Origin: Microbacterium sp. TPD7012
GTDB lineage: Bacteria > Actinomycetota > Actinomycetes > Actinomycetales > Microbacteriaceae
Length of the DNA: 64,000 nt
NCBI RefSeq assembly: GCF_003075395.1
Contig: NZ_QDFV01000001.1
Span: 467,328 to 531,327 of the forward strand
Direction of reading: 5' to 3'
The position numbers were made by a program, and so were the translations under genes. Below, piece after piece: positions 33,224 to 42,456 of the stretch (positions are counted from its first letter, which is position 1; every line of letters begins with the position of its first letter). Under the pieces are notes generated by a model that searched no databases, was not told the DNA's origin, and worked only from the letters and a program-made list of their open reading frames with translations.

Positions 33224-34630
33224 TCAGCGCGGCGCCTTGACCGGGAGCAGCAGCACGAACCCGAGGATCAGGACGAGCACGATCCCGAGGATGCCGTACG
33301 CCGTCTGGCTCGTCGCCACGATGAGCACCGTCCAGGCGCCCGAGGCGATCCAGCTGGCCGCGCGGCCGGTCGTGGCGTAGAGCCCGAAGATCTCGCCCTC
33401 GCGGCCCGCCGGCGTGACGCGTGCGAGGAACGAGCGAGCCGCCGCCTGCGCGGGCCCGACGAATGCGCAGAGGATCAACCCGCCGACCCAGAACACCATC
33501 GCGCCGCCGTCGCGCAGGAAGAACACCGCGAGGCCCGCGACGACCATCGACCCGATCGAGGCGAGGATGATGCGCTTCGGTCCGAGGCGATCGTCGAGGC
33601 GTCCGGCGAGGATCGTCGAGACGCCGGCGATGAGGTTCGCGGCGATGCCGAAGATGATGATCGCCTGCGTCTCGAAGCCGAACACCGCGGTGCCGATGAT
33701 GGCGCCGAACGCGAAGACGCCGCCGAGCCCGTCGCGGAAGACGGCGCTCGAGAGCAGGTACCAGAAGGTCGGCCGGGTCTCGGGGTCGCGGTAGAGACCG
33801 GCGACGTCCTTCACCAGAAGCGCGTAGGACTGGAAGAAGCCCACCTTGCGCTCGGGGCGGCCGAGCGAGGGCTCCGGCACGTTCAGGAAGATCGGGATGC
33901 TGAAGATGATCGTCCAGACCGCGCATCCGACCGCGATCAGCCGGTAGGCGAGGCCGTTGTCGGTCGACATCCCGAACCAGTCGAAGGTGTCGAGCACGAC
34001 CACGACGACGAGCGCGAGGATGCCGCCGATGTACCCGAAACCCCAGCCGAGGCCCGAGATGCGACCGACGTTCTTCGGGGTCGCGATGCCGATGAGCATC
34101 GCGTTGGAGTTCACCGCCGCGATCTCGCCGAACACCGACCCCGCCGAGATCAGCGCGACGCCGAGCCAGAACAGGCTGGGGGTCGGTTCGACGAACCACA
34201 GGCCGAGCATGCAGAAGACCAGGGCGCCGGTGCCGATCCCCAGCCACAGCTTCTGCCGGCCGGCGGCATCCGCTCGCTGGCCGAGCACGGGAGCGAGCAG
34301 CAGGATGCCGAACGCCGCGATCGTCGACCCCAGTCCGAGCCCCGACGCGAGGTCGGCCTCGGCGGCCATGCGGGCCGGGTCGGACGAGTCGAGCGCGGCG
34401 ATGTCGGCGGGGAGGAAGCCCTCGCCGACCAGGTACAGCGCCGTGAACACGAACGTGAGGATCACGGTGTTGAAGGGCTGCGTCGCCCAGTCCCACAGCG
34501 CCCACGAGTAGACCTGCTTCCTCGGGGCGGGTGTCTCGCCGCGCAGGTCCAAGCCGATCACGCCGACGGCGCCGCTGTTCGCGGTGGCGGCAGGCTCCGG
34601 AACGCCGGGACGCGCGTCAGGTTCGCTCAT
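33224..34630 (-). CDS. MFS transporter, UMF1 (Atg22-like) type
   Basis: A 468-residue membrane protein with about twelve helices. It begins with the UMF1 motif VYSWALWDWATQPFNTVILTF and has a large loop near residue 60 (FLPADIAALDSSDPARMAAE). The motif GQRADAAGRQKLWLG matches the MFS loop 2-3 signature, and RLDDRLGPKR repeats it in the second half. The substrate of bacterial UMF1 proteins is unknown; some relate to amino-acid efflux. The ATG at 34630 is used; the longer frame upstream is not protein-like. CAGACT ends 6 nt before it, so it may be leaderless. Confidence 0.82.
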   Translation of the reverse strand: MSEPDARPGVPEPAATANSGAVGVIGLDLRGETPAPRKQVYSWALWDWATQPFNTVILTFVFTALYLVGEGFLPADIAALDSSDPARMAAEADLASGLGLGSTIAAFGILLLAPVLGQRADAAGRQKLWLGIGTGALVFCMLGLWFVEPTPSLFWLGVALISAGSVFGEIAAVNSNAMLIGIATPKNVGRISGLGWGFGYIGGILALVVVVVLDTFDWFGMSTDNGLAYRLIAVGCAVWTIIFSIPIFLNVPEPSLGRPERKVGFFQSYALLVKDVAGLYRDPETRPTFWYLLSSAVFRDGLGGVFAFGAIIGTAVFGFETQAIIIFGIAANLIAGVSTILAGRLDDRLGPKRIILASIGSMVVAGLAVFFLRDGGAMVFWVGGLILCAFVGPAQAAARSFLARVTPAGREGEIFGLYATTGRAASWIASGAWTVLIVATSQTAYGILGIVLVLILGFVLLLPVKAPR

Positions 34631-34701
34631 GGTCGAAGTCTGGCGCTGCCCGGTGAACGGGCGGTGACGGCGCGCCGCACGTGGATGCCGGACTGAGCGG
34701 A

Positions 34702-35598
34702 TCACTCCGTGCGCAGCGGCCGCAGCGTGCGGGCGTAGTCCTCCTTCAGTACGGCGAGGTGCAGCCACGCCTCGATGCGTGTGACGCCGGGCAGAGCGCG
34801 CAGGCGCTCGAGGCTCGCGTACAGCGCGCCCGCCGAGGGCTCGACGAGGGTCGCGACCGCATCGAAACGCCCCAGCGTGCGCGCGGCGAAGTCGACTCCG
34901 CGGCCGCGCCGGAGTTCGTCGATCACGGCCTCGTCGTCGTCGCCGAGGATCATGCCGACGCCCATCGACAGCTGTCGGTGCGCGAGACCGCGCGCCTCGA
35001 CCGCGCTGATCTTGATGACTCCCGCGTCGATGAGCCGCTGCACGCGGGTGGCCACAGCGGAAGGCGAGAGCCGCACCTGCTCACCCAGCGCGCGGAAGCT
35101 CCGGCGCCCGTCCGTCTGCAGCTGCTCGATCAGCGCCTCGTCGATCGCGTCGAGCGTCACCCCGCCGTGGTACTCCGAGACGAAGAACCCCTTCACGACG
35201 GTGGAGTAGATGATGGTGCTGATGTCGAGCACGCCCGTGATGGCGCGGATCTGGGCGAGCAGGTCGTGCAGCTCCGACATCGAGCCGACGCGGATCTCGG
35301 TCACGACGTCGTGCGCTCCGCCGACCGCCGAGACCAGCACCGTCTCGTCGAGGTCCCGCAGGTGCTCCGCGACGACCTCGACGGCGCCGTCGGTGCGGAT
35401 CGAGACGTGTGCGAGGACGTGCTGACCGAGGAAGACGGGATCGACCGCGGCGACCACCCGCACGGTGCGATCTTCGAGCATGGCCTTCAACCGCGCCGCG
35501 ACGGCAGCCCGGGACTGCCCGAGACGCACGGACAGCGAGCGGATGCTGGCGCGTCCGTCTTCCTGGAGCGCCCGGATGAGCTCGGCGTCGAAATCCAT
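34702..35598 (-). CDS. Lrp/AsnC-family regulator with two HTH-RAM units
   Basis: A 298-residue protein, about twice the usual Lrp length. It contains two helix-turn-helix domains (ALQEDGRASIRSLSVRLGQS near 10-30 and QLQTDGRRSFRALGEQVRLS near 150-170), each followed by a ligand-binding RAM-type domain. It is divergent from the MFS-amidohydrolase-ThDP-ureohydrolase operon and probably controls it in response to an amino acid or a degradation product. GGGAG lies 4 nt before the ATG at 35598. Its own promoter (TTCCCG, 17 nt, TATGCT) is in the intergenic region. Confidence 0.85.
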   Translation of the reverse strand: MDFDAELIRALQEDGRASIRSLSVRLGQSRAAVAARLKAMLEDRTVRVVAAVDPVFLGQHVLAHVSIRTDGAVEVVAEHLRDLDETVLVSAVGGAHDVVTEIRVGSMSELHDLLAQIRAITGVLDISTIIYSTVVKGFFVSEYHGGVTLDAIDEALIEQLQTDGRRSFRALGEQVRLSPSAVATRVQRLIDAGVIKISAVEARGLAHRQLSMGVGMILGDDDEAVIDELRRGRGVDFAARTLGRFDAVATLVEPSAGALYASLERLRALPGVTRIEAWLHLAVLKEDYARTLRPLRTE

Positions 35599-35655
35599 GG
35601 ATCTCCCTCGATTCGTCACTTTCCCGGGATCGCTCGCGGGCGCGAGCACATCATC

Positions 35656-35684
35656 AGCATAGGAGGTCGCTCTACCGGCGGGAA
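35656..35684 (-). promoter_or_regulatory. promoter of the Lrp-type regulator
   Basis: Minus-strand -35 TTCCCG (35679-35684), a 17-nt spacer and -10 TATGCT (35656-35661). Confidence 0.4.
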
Positions 35685-35750
35685 GGCGATACTTGCTTCA
35701 TCAGCCGATCATTTCTCCAGTGAATGGCTCCTATCGCTGGAGTTCTGGCC

Positions 35751-35779
35751 TTGCCGCCAGCTCCATGCGCCCGTAGCAT
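35751..35779 (+). promoter_or_regulatory. promoter of the guanidino-type operon
   Basis: -35 TTGCCG (35751-35756), a 17-nt spacer and -10 TAGCAT (35774-35779), 41 nt before the MFS ATG. The 222-nt intergenic region also contains an AT-rich stretch at 35695-35725 suitable for Lrp binding. Confidence 0.45.
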
Positions 35780-35820
35780 CCTCCGATATCCGACATCTTC
35801 CGCAAAGGAGCGGTTACCCC

Positions 35821-37143
35821 ATGACTTCCACGCACAGCAAGGCGCGACGCGCAGGCGTCGCCGCCTTCGTCGGCACCACCATCGAGTGGTACGACTTCTA
35901 CGTCTACGCGACGGCCGCCGCCCTCGTCTTCGGCCCGTTGTTCTTCCCGAGCGGCGACCGGCTCGCCGAGACGGCCGCCGCCTTCGCCACCTTCGCCGTC
36001 GCCTTCCTCGTCCGCCCCCTCGGCGGCATCATCTTCGGCCACATCGGCGACAAGCTCGGCCGCCGCACCTCGCTCGTCATCACCCTGCTGCTGATGGGGG
36101 CGGCGACCGTCCTGGTCGGCTGCCTCCCCACCTACGAGAACGTCGGCATCCTCGCGCCCATCCTCCTGATCCTGCTCCGCGCCCTCCAGGGCCTCGCGGT
36201 CGGCGGCGAGTGGGGCGGCGCGGTGCTCATGAGCGTCGAGCACGCCCCCGAGAAGTCGAAGACGTTCTACGGCGGCTTCACGCAGCTCGGCAACCCGGCC
36301 GGTGCGCTCCTCGCCTCGGGCATCTTCGCGATCATGTCGCGCGTGAGCCCGGACTTCATCATGGACGGCGGATGGCGCATCCCGTTCCTGCTGTCGATCG
36401 TGCTGGTGGGCGTCGGGTTCTGGGTCCGCTACCGCGTCGAGGAGACGCCCGTCTTCGAGGCGAAGGTCGAGGGTCGCAAGCAGTCGATGCCGCTGGCCTT
36501 CGCACTGCGGACGAACTGGCGCCCGATCCTGCTCGGCATCGGCATCCTGCCGATCTCGACCGGCGGCTACTACCTCGCGACCACGTTCGCCACGGCCTAC
36601 GCCACGGGCGAGCCCATCGCGATCAGCGAGCAGGTCATCCTCGACGCGATGACGATCGCCTCGTTCGTGGAGTTCGTCGTGACGCTCCCGGTCGCCTGGC
36701 TGGGCGACAAGTGGGGTCGCAAGAACGTCATGTACATCGGTCTGGTCACCTCGGTGCTCACGTTCGTGCCGTTCCTGCTGATCATGCCGGGCCGGGTCGA
36801 ACCGCTGATCTTCCTCTTCGCCTCGCTCGTGCGCATCGCCATGAGCGCGACCTACGCGCCGATCGCAGCCCTGCTCGCGCAGATGTTCCGTCCTCAGGCC
36901 CGGTACACCTCGCTCGCGCTGTCCTACGGCGTCGGCGCCGCGCTCTGGGCGGGCTTCTCGCCCTGGTTCGCGACGCAGCTCATCGCCTGGACCGGCAGCG
37001 TCTGGTCGGTCATCGCGATGTTCATCGGCATGGCCGTCATCGCCGGCATCTGCACGCGTCTCGCGCCGCAGCACTCGGATGAGGCTCCGGTCACGGCATC
37101 GTTCACCGCCCGCACCGACACCACGGCCAACCGGCTGCCCTGA
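35821..37143 (+). CDS. MFS transporter, metabolite:H+ symporter (MHS) family
   Basis: A 440-residue proton symporter with twelve helices. The N-terminal signature GTTIEWYDFYVYATAAALVF and LVRPLGGIIFGHIGDKLGRR, and ALQGLAVGGEWGGA, are diagnostic of the MHS family, which imports small organic acids, betaines or amino-acid derivatives. It is the first gene of an operon with an amidohydrolase, a ThDP enzyme and a ureohydrolase, so it probably imports their substrate. AAAGGAG lies 10 nt before the ATG. Its last 13 residues are nearly repeated in the following spacer in another frame. Confidence 0.88.
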   Translation: MTSTHSKARRAGVAAFVGTTIEWYDFYVYATAAALVFGPLFFPSGDRLAETAAAFATFAVAFLVRPLGGIIFGHIGDKLGRRTSLVITLLLMGAATVLVGCLPTYENVGILAPILLILLRALQGLAVGGEWGGAVLMSVEHAPEKSKTFYGGFTQLGNPAGALLASGIFAIMSRVSPDFIMDGGWRIPFLLSIVLVGVGFWVRYRVEETPVFEAKVEGRKQSMPLAFALRTNWRPILLGIGILPISTGGYYLATTFATAYATGEPIAISEQVILDAMTIASFVEFVVTLPVAWLGDKWGRKNVMYIGLVTSVLTFVPFLLIMPGRVEPLIFLFASLVRIAMSATYAPIAALLAQMFRPQARYTSLALSYGVGAALWAGFSPWFATQLIAWTGSVWSVIAMFIGMAVIAGICTRLAPQHSDEAPVTASFTARTDTTANRLP

Positions 37144-37199
37144 TCGGCGCCGACTCCTTCCCCGCCCGCACCGACACGATCGCGAACAGGCTCCCATGA
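37105..37199 (+). repeat. imperfect direct duplication of the MFS 3' end
   Basis: The codons for FTARTDTTANRLP and the stop (ending 37143) are repeated about 56 nt downstream, in a different frame, as FPARTDTIANRLP and a stop ending at 37199. The second copy ends in ATGA, overlapping the amidohydrolase start. It looks like a duplication that displaced the original coupled stop codon. Confidence 0.7.
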
Positions 37200-38863
37200 G
37201 AAAGCTCACCCCCTTCGACCGCTCGGCTCAGACCGCGCCGCGACTCCTCACGGCACGGGCGATCCACACCGCGGATGCCGTCGCCACCACGGCCACGGCC
37301 ATGCTGACCGACCGCGGGCGGATCCTCGCGGTCGGCAGCGTGGAGGAGTGCGAGTCCGCCGCGGACCGCGCCGGCCTCGCCCCCGAACGGGTCGACCTCG
37401 GCGACGCGGTCGTCGTCCCCGGCTTCGTCGACGCGCACGCGCACCCCCTGATGTACGGCCAGCTGATGACCTGGGTCGACTGCGGGCCGGAGAAGGCCGG
37501 CAGCATCCCGGAGATCGTGGCGCTGCTGCAGGCGGCCGCCGCCGAGACCCCCGCGGGACGGCCGGTGCGCGGCTACGGCTACGAGCAGCGCAACCTCGCC
37601 GAGAAGCGGCATCCGACTCGCTTCGAGCTCGACGAGGTCGCGGCCGACCGCGAGGTGTACCTGATGAACGCGTCCGGTCACGGCGGCGTCGTCAACTCGC
37701 ACACGCTCACCGTGAACGGCGTCGACCGCGACACCCCGAACCCCGACGGCGGCGAGTTCTTCCGCGACGCCGACGGCGAGCTGACGGGCGAGCTGTCGGA
37801 TGCCGCGTGCAACATCCTCACCGGGGTGCACGGCGTGAAGATCGGCCACCACGGCCCGAACTTCCACCTCGCCGACGAGCCCGAGGAGCACCTGCGCCAA
37901 CTGGATGCCGCGACCCAGCGGTTCCTCGCCGGCGGCGTCACCTCGATCGGAGACGCGCAGGTCACGCGCCGCGAGTTCGACATGTACCTGCGTCTCGCCG
38001 AGGCCGGGCGCCTCGAGCTGCGCGTGTCGATGTACCTGCTCTCGCATCTGCTCGACGAAGCGCTCGAGATGGGACTCGTCGGCCAGTTCGGCAATGCCCA
38101 CCTCAGCTTCGCGGGCATCAAGCTCTACGCCGACGGCACGCTCGGCGGCTGGACAGCGTACTTCCCCGACGGCTATGTGGGCGACCCGTGCCGCACGGGC
38201 CAGCTGTACCACGAGCCCGCCGAGTACACCGCCCTGATCAGCAAGGCGCACGCCGCAGGTCTCCAGACCGCGACGCATGCGCAGTCACCCACCGCGATCG
38301 AGATGGTGGTCTCCGCGATCGAGGCCGCGCTCGCCGAGCGTCCGGATGCCGATGCCCGGCACCGCATCGAGCACTGCGGGCTGCCGACGCCCGAGCAGAT
38401 CGAGCGGATGGCCGTCTCCGGCATCCGTCCGGTGAACCAGACCCAGCACTACTTCAACTGGGGCGAGGGCGTCGAAGAGGCGATCGGCACTCCGGGCGAG
38501 CGCTTCAACCCGCTCGGCGAGTTCGAGCGCGCCGGCGTGCCGTTCACGATCTCCTCGGATGCCCCGGTCGCCGAGCCGATCCCGCTCGAGGCCGTCCAGA
38601 CCGCCGTCACGCGAGTGACGCGTCGCGGGCACAAGCTCGGCCCCGACGACCTGCGGGTGACCGCGCTCGCCGCCCTCCGCGCCCACACGATCGAGGGCGC
38701 GATCTCGATCGGCCGCGAAGACGACCTGGGCTCGCTCGAAGTCGGCAAGTACGCCGACTTCGCCGTGCTCTCCGATGATCCGCTCGCGGTCGCCGGGGAG
38801 GACATCGCCGCGATCACGGTGCGTGAGACCTGGGTCGATGGGGAGCGTCGGTACCGTGCCTGA
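37196..38863 (+). CDS. amidohydrolase family protein (YtcJ-like)
   Basis: A 555-residue metal-dependent hydrolase. Metal ligands are visible in PGFVDAHAHPLMYG, in the second-site region QTATHAQ and RHRIEHCG, and in the catalytic Asp of FTISSDAP; the C-terminus closes the beta-sandwich domain (GSLEVGKYADFAVL). YtcJ-type enzymes hydrolyse amide or imide bonds of small metabolites; the true substrate here is unknown. The ATG at 37196 is preceded by a duplicated stop that would give ATGA coupling. It is followed by the ThDP enzyme with an 8-nt overlap, so the two are translated together. Confidence 0.85.
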   Translation: MRKLTPFDRSAQTAPRLLTARAIHTADAVATTATAMLTDRGRILAVGSVEECESAADRAGLAPERVDLGDAVVVPGFVDAHAHPLMYGQLMTWVDCGPEKAGSIPEIVALLQAAAAETPAGRPVRGYGYEQRNLAEKRHPTRFELDEVAADREVYLMNASGHGGVVNSHTLTVNGVDRDTPNPDGGEFFRDADGELTGELSDAACNILTGVHGVKIGHHGPNFHLADEPEEHLRQLDAATQRFLAGGVTSIGDAQVTRREFDMYLRLAEAGRLELRVSMYLLSHLLDEALEMGLVGQFGNAHLSFAGIKLYADGTLGGWTAYFPDGYVGDPCRTGQLYHEPAEYTALISKAHAAGLQTATHAQSPTAIEMVVSAIEAALAERPDADARHRIEHCGLPTPEQIERMAVSGIRPVNQTQHYFNWGEGVEEAIGTPGERFNPLGEFERAGVPFTISSDAPVAEPIPLEAVQTAVTRVTRRGHKLGPDDLRVTALAALRAHTIEGAISIGREDDLGSLEVGKYADFAVLSDDPLAVAGEDIAAITVRETWVDGERRYRA

Positions 38864-40466
38864 TTCCGACGAGACCTACGCCGACACCGCGGGCCGCGCG
38901 GTCCTCGAGACCATCCGCGCCTACGGGGTGACCGCGATCTTCGGGATCCCGGGCACCCACAACCTCGAGCTGTATCGGCCGCTCGCCGACCTCGGCATCC
39001 GCGCGGTGACGAACCGTCACGAGCAGGGATCCGGCTACGGCGCCGACGGCTGGGCGCAGCAGACCGGCCTCCCGGGTGTCGTCATCACGACCTCCGGACC
39101 GGGACTGCAGAACGCCATGAGCGCGATCGGCACGGCGTTCTGCGAGTCGCGTCCGATGATCGTGCTCTCACCCGGCGTTCCGCTGGGTGCCGAGTTCGCC
39201 GACGTCGGCACCCTCCACGAGACGAAGGATGCCACGGCCATGGTCGGCGCCATCGCCGAGTGGTCGCGCCGGGTGCGTTCGGCTGCCGAGGCCGTCGAGG
39301 CCGTGCACGACGCCTTCACCCTCTTCCGAACCGGTCGCCCGCGGCCCGTGCATATCGAGATCCCCCTCGATGTTCTCGAAGCCCCCGCGCGTGTCCCCCT
39401 CGCGGATCGGAAAGCGCGCCCCGCGCCCGATCCCGCCGCGGGCGACCCCTCTTCCGTCGCGGATGCCGCGCGCCTGCTGGCTTCCGCCCGCACCCCGGTG
39501 ATCGTCGCCGGCGGCGGCGCGACGGATGCCGCTGCCGAGGTCACCGCGCTCGCCGAGCGCCTGGGGGCTCCGGTGCTGACGACGCTCAACGGCAAGGGCG
39601 TCGTCGATGAAGGGCATCCGCTCTCCCTCGGATCGAACCTGCGGCTCGCCGCTGCCCGTGCCGTGGCGGAAGACGCCGACGTGCTGCTCGTGATCGGCTC
39701 GAAGCTGGGCGAGGCCGAGCTGTGGGCTCCGCGGCTGGAGGCGCGTGGCACCGTCGTGCGCGTCGACATCTCGCCCGCGCAGCGCGACAAGAACCTGGTC
39801 GCGACCGTCGGGATCACCGGAGACGCGGCTGCCGTCGGCAGAGTACTGCTGGCGCTGCTCCCGTCGGAGCCGCGACCCACGCCCGACTTGCCGGCCGAGC
39901 GGGCGGCGATCGATGCCGAGATGCGCGCGACCGCACCCGAGGCCGTCGCGCTCGCCGAGATCATCGCCGACGCCCTGCCCGCCGACGCGATCGTCGCCGG
40001 CGACTCCTCGCAGATCGTCTACATGGCGCTGGGCAGCGTGCTGCAGGCACGGCATCCGCACTCGCTGCTGTACACGCCCACCTACGCGACGCTCGGCTAC
40101 GGCCTGCCCGCCGCGATCGGCGCGCGGGTCGCTCAGGAGGAGCGGCCGGTCGTCACCGTGATCGGCGACGGTGCGCTGATGTTCTGCGTCAACGAGCTCG
40201 TGACCGCGGTCGAGCAGCGCCTCGACGTCACGATCGTGTGCGTCGACAACGGCGGCTATGCCGAGATCCGTCAGAACGAGGTCGATCGCGGGATGGCTCC
40301 CGTGGGCGTCGACCTCGTGCAGCCGGACTGGGCAGCTCTCGCCACGGCGTTCGGGGCCACCGGCCGCCGCGTCGACAGGGACGAAGACATCGCGCACAGC
40401 ATCCGCGAGGCGATCGCCGAGGGCGGCGTGCAGCTCGTCCACATCCCCACCGGAAGACAGGACTGA
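38856..40466 (+). CDS. thiamine diphosphate-dependent decarboxylase (AruI / acetolactate synthase-like)
   Basis: A 536-residue ThDP enzyme with three domains. The catalytic Glu lies in [16 protein letters not shown], and the cofactor motif [20 protein letters not shown] ends in DNGGY near residue 470. It lacks the longer N-terminus of acetolactate synthases. Adjacent to an agmatinase-family ureohydrolase, it resembles the arrangement of 2-ketoarginine decarboxylase (AruI) with guanidinobutyrase (GbuA) in the arginine transaminase pathway; this assignment is by context. GTG 38856 (8-nt overlap with the upstream stop) is preferred; ATG 38838 is possible. Confidence 0.78.
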   Translation: MPDSDETYADTAGRAVLETIRAYGVTAIFGIPGTHNLELYRPLADLGIRAVTNRHEQGSGYGADGWAQQTGLPGVVITTSGPGLQNAMSAIGTAFCESRPMIVLSPGVPLGAEFADVGTLHETKDATAMVGAIAEWSRRVRSAAEAVEAVHDAFTLFRTGRPRPVHIEIPLDVLEAPARVPLADRKARPAPDPAAGDPSSVADAARLLASARTPVIVAGGGATDAAAEVTALAERLGAPVLTTLNGKGVVDEGHPLSLGSNLRLAAARAVAEDADVLLVIGSKLGEAELWAPRLEARGTVVRVDISPAQRDKNLVATVGITGDAAAVGRVLLALLPSEPRPTPDLPAERAAIDAEMRATAPEAVALAEIIADALPADAIVAGDSSQIVYMALGSVLQARHPHSLLYTPTYATLGYGLPAAIGARVAQEERPVVTVIGDGALMFCVNELVTAVEQRLDVTIVCVDNGGYAEIRQNEVDRGMAPVGVDLVQPDWAALATAFGATGRRVDRDEDIAHSIREAIAEGGVQLVHIPTGRQD

Positions 40467-40468
40467 CC

Positions 40469-41419
40469 ATGACCGAGAACATCGGCCCCATCGACGCCTC
40501 CGTGAACCCCCGGTACTCCGGGATCGCGACCTTCGCGCGGCTGCCCCGGATCGAGGATGTGCCGCGCGCCGACATCGCCGTCGTCGGCATCCCGTTCGAC
40601 TCCGGCGTGAGCTACCGTCCCGGCACGCGCTTCGGACCGTCGCACGTGCGCGAGTCCTCGCGCCTGCTGCGCCCGTACAACCCGGCGCAGGACGTGTCGC
40701 CCTTCGCGATCGCGCAGGTGGTGGATGCCGGCGACATCCCGGTGAACCCGTTCGACCTGACCGCCGCGGTGAGCGAGGTCGAGACCGCCGCGATCGCGCT
40801 CGGTGAGCAGGTGCAGCGCATCGTCACGATCGGCGGCGACCACACGGTCGCGCTCCCGCTGCTGCGCGCGGTCGCAGCGAAGCACGGCCCGGTCGCGGTG
40901 CTGCACTTCGATGCGCACCTCGACACCTGGGACACGTACTTCGGCGCGCCGATCACGCACGGCACCCCGTTCCGCCGCGCGAGTGAGGAGGGGCTGATCG
41001 ACCTCACCGCGAGCTGCCACGTCGGCACCCGCGGCCCCCTGTACTCGAAGCAGGACCTCGAGGACGACGAGCGCCTCGGCTTCTCGATCGTGTCGAGCGA
41101 GTACATCGAGGAGCACGGCGTCGAGGCCGCGATCGCGCGGATCCTGCAGCGCATCGGCGACAAGCCGCTGTACGTCTCGATCGACATCGACGTGCTCGAC
41201 CCCGCACACGCCCCCGGCACCGGCACGCCCGAGGCCGGCGGTCTGACGAGCCGCGAGCTGCTGCGCATCCTGCGGGCGCTCGGCTCGCAGGACATCGTCG
41301 GCGCCGACGTCGTCGAGGTCTCCCCGGCATACGACCACGCCCAGATCACCGGCATCGCCGCGAGCCACGTCGTGTACGAGCTCGTGAGCCTGCTGGCGGC
41401 ACAGGTCGCGCGGCCCTGA
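40469..41419 (+). CDS. agmatinase / guanidinobutyrase-type ureohydrolase
   Basis: A 316-residue binuclear-manganese enzyme that hydrolyses a guanidino compound to an amine and urea. All metal ligands are present: His in GGDHTVALP, the DAHLD set in [11 protein letters not shown], and [39 protein letters not shown] matches the agmatinase branch rather than arginase. It starts 2 nt after the ThDP enzyme stop. Substrate could be agmatine, 4-guanidinobutyrate or 3-guanidinopropionate; the operon context favours 4-guanidinobutyrate. No urease is in the window. Confidence 0.88.
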   Translation: MTENIGPIDASVNPRYSGIATFARLPRIEDVPRADIAVVGIPFDSGVSYRPGTRFGPSHVRESSRLLRPYNPAQDVSPFAIAQVVDAGDIPVNPFDLTAAVSEVETAAIALGEQVQRIVTIGGDHTVALPLLRAVAAKHGPVAVLHFDAHLDTWDTYFGAPITHGTPFRRASEEGLIDLTASCHVGTRGPLYSKQDLEDDERLGFSIVSSEYIEEHGVEAAIARILQRIGDKPLYVSIDIDVLDPAHAPGTGTPEAGGLTSRELLRILRALGSQDIVGADVVEVSPAYDHAQITGIAASHVVYELVSLLAAQVARP

Positions 41420-41422
41420 CGT

Positions 41423-41478
41423 CCTTCGTCTCGCTTCGCTCGCTCAGGAACCGGTGCGTTGCAGCGATGAGACGAAGG
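41423..41478. repeat. REP-like inverted repeat, probable bidirectional terminator
   Basis: CCTTCGTCTC (41423-41432) and GAGACGAAGG (41469-41478) are perfect 10-bp arms around 36 nt that include CGCTTCGCTCGCTCAGGAACC. The same words recur inside coding sequence at 52348-52371 and 50444-50466. It lies between the convergent ureohydrolase and RIO kinase genes and can fold into a long hairpin. Confidence 0.6.
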
Positions 41479-41480
41479 GC

Positions 41481-42308
41481 TCACGCGTACGACGCGGCGA
41501 GCAGCTCGGCGAACAGCTCCTCCGCGTCGCACTCGACCCGTCGCCGGCGGAACCAGTCGCAGATGTTGACGCAGTCGCGGTGCAGCAGGTCGAGACCCTG
41601 CGGGTTCGCGATGATGTCGACGATCTGCGGCAGATCGATCACCCGCACCCGCCCCTCGTGCACGAGCAGGTTGTACGCCGACAGGTCGCCGTGCGCGAAG
41701 CCGGCGGCGGCGAACGTGCGCATGAGGTCGACGATCTGCGTGAAGAAGTCGGCGAGCTCGGCGCGGTCGCTGCGCACCTGGGCCAGTCGCGGCGCGGCCG
41801 TGCCGTGCGCGTCGCCGAGGAACTCCATCAGCACCTCGGTGCCGTTGACCTGCACCGGGTAGGGGACGGGCGCGCCCCGCTCCCACATCCGGCACAGCGC
41901 CTCGAACTCCGCGAACGACCACTGTGCGGCGGCGACCTCGCGCCCATGGCTCGACTTCTTCGCGAGGGCACGGGTGTCGCGGGTGTTCCGGGTGCTGCGA
42001 CCCTCGGTGTAGACGGCCGAGCGGTGGAAGCTGCTGTGCTCGGCAGAGCGGTAACGCTTCGCCGCCAGCAGCGTGTGCTGCGTCGGATCATCCGGCACGG
42101 CGCGCTCCAGCAGGAACACGTCGGCCTCCTTTCCGGTCTTGAGGATGCCGAGCTCGGTGTCGAGCGCGCCGGCGGAGGTCACGACCCACGAGGGCCGCGG
42201 CTCGGGTCCGCGTTCGGAAGGGGTGACGGCCGGCCAGGTGGTCCAGCGCTGGTTCTCGCCGGGTTCGACGTCGGCGAAGAAGAGTTCTGTTTCGAAAGGA
42301 TCAGACAA
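41481..42308 (-). CDS. RIO1-type serine/threonine kinase
   Basis: A 275-residue atypical protein kinase of the RIO family. It has the ATP-binding Lys region GKEADVFLLERAV and LLAAKRYR, the catalytic loop HGDLSAYNLLVHEG and the metal-binding loop VIDLPQIVD. Archaeal and eukaryotic RIO1 matures small ribosomal subunits; bacterial members are uncharacterised. The start is TTG at 42308 with GGAG 7 nt upstream, but that GGAG pairs with CTCC in a hairpin, and a 20-codon open frame with a strong ribosome site precedes it. Expression is therefore probably controlled by translation of the leader. Confidence 0.85.
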   Translation of the reverse strand: MSDPFETELFFADVEPGENQRWTTWPAVTPSERGPEPRPSWVVTSAGALDTELGILKTGKEADVFLLERAVPDDPTQHTLLAAKRYRSAEHSSFHRSAVYTEGRSTRNTRDTRALAKKSSHGREVAAAQWSFAEFEALCRMWERGAPVPYPVQVNGTEVLMEFLGDAHGTAAPRLAQVRSDRAELADFFTQIVDLMRTFAAAGFAHGDLSAYNLLVHEGRVRVIDLPQIVDIIANPQGLDLLHRDCVNICDWFRRRRVECDAEELFAELLAASYA

Positions 42309-42311
42309 GAT

Positions 42312-42334
42312 GTGGCTCCGGAAGAGGAGGCCAC
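42312..42334 (-). promoter_or_regulatory. hairpin sequestering the RIO kinase ribosome site
   Basis: In the minus-strand mRNA, GTGGC-C-TCC pairs with GGA-GCCAC (eight pairs, one bulged C) around a TCTTCC loop. The 3' arm contains the GGAG that serves the TTG start at 42308. The hairpin begins 9 nt after the stop of the leader peptide, close enough for a terminating ribosome to open it. Confidence 0.55.
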
Positions 42335-42342
42335 ACCAGGGA

Positions 42343-42405
42343 TCAGGAGCGGGTGGCCTCGAAGGGAAGGATGTCGGCGGAGAGCGCGACGAAGACGGTG
42401 TTCAT
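42343..42405 (-). CDS. 20-residue leader peptide upstream of the RIO kinase
   Basis: A short open frame, ATG at 42405 to TGA at 42343, encoding a 20-residue peptide beginning MNTVFVAL and ending EATRS. AAGGAG lies 8 nt before its ATG, a better ribosome site than that of the kinase gene itself. It is not long enough to be scored as a gene by length. The combination of strong initiation, a short peptide and an SD-hiding hairpin suggests a translational attenuator. No run of a particular codon is obvious, so the signal (antibiotic, amino acid, ribosome state) is unknown. Confidence 0.5.
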   Translation of the reverse strand: MNTVFVALSADILPFEATRS

Positions 42406-42456
42406 GTCCTCAGCTCCTTCCGCTCGGCCTTCCGGGCTCGTCCCGGTGCGTCGACG

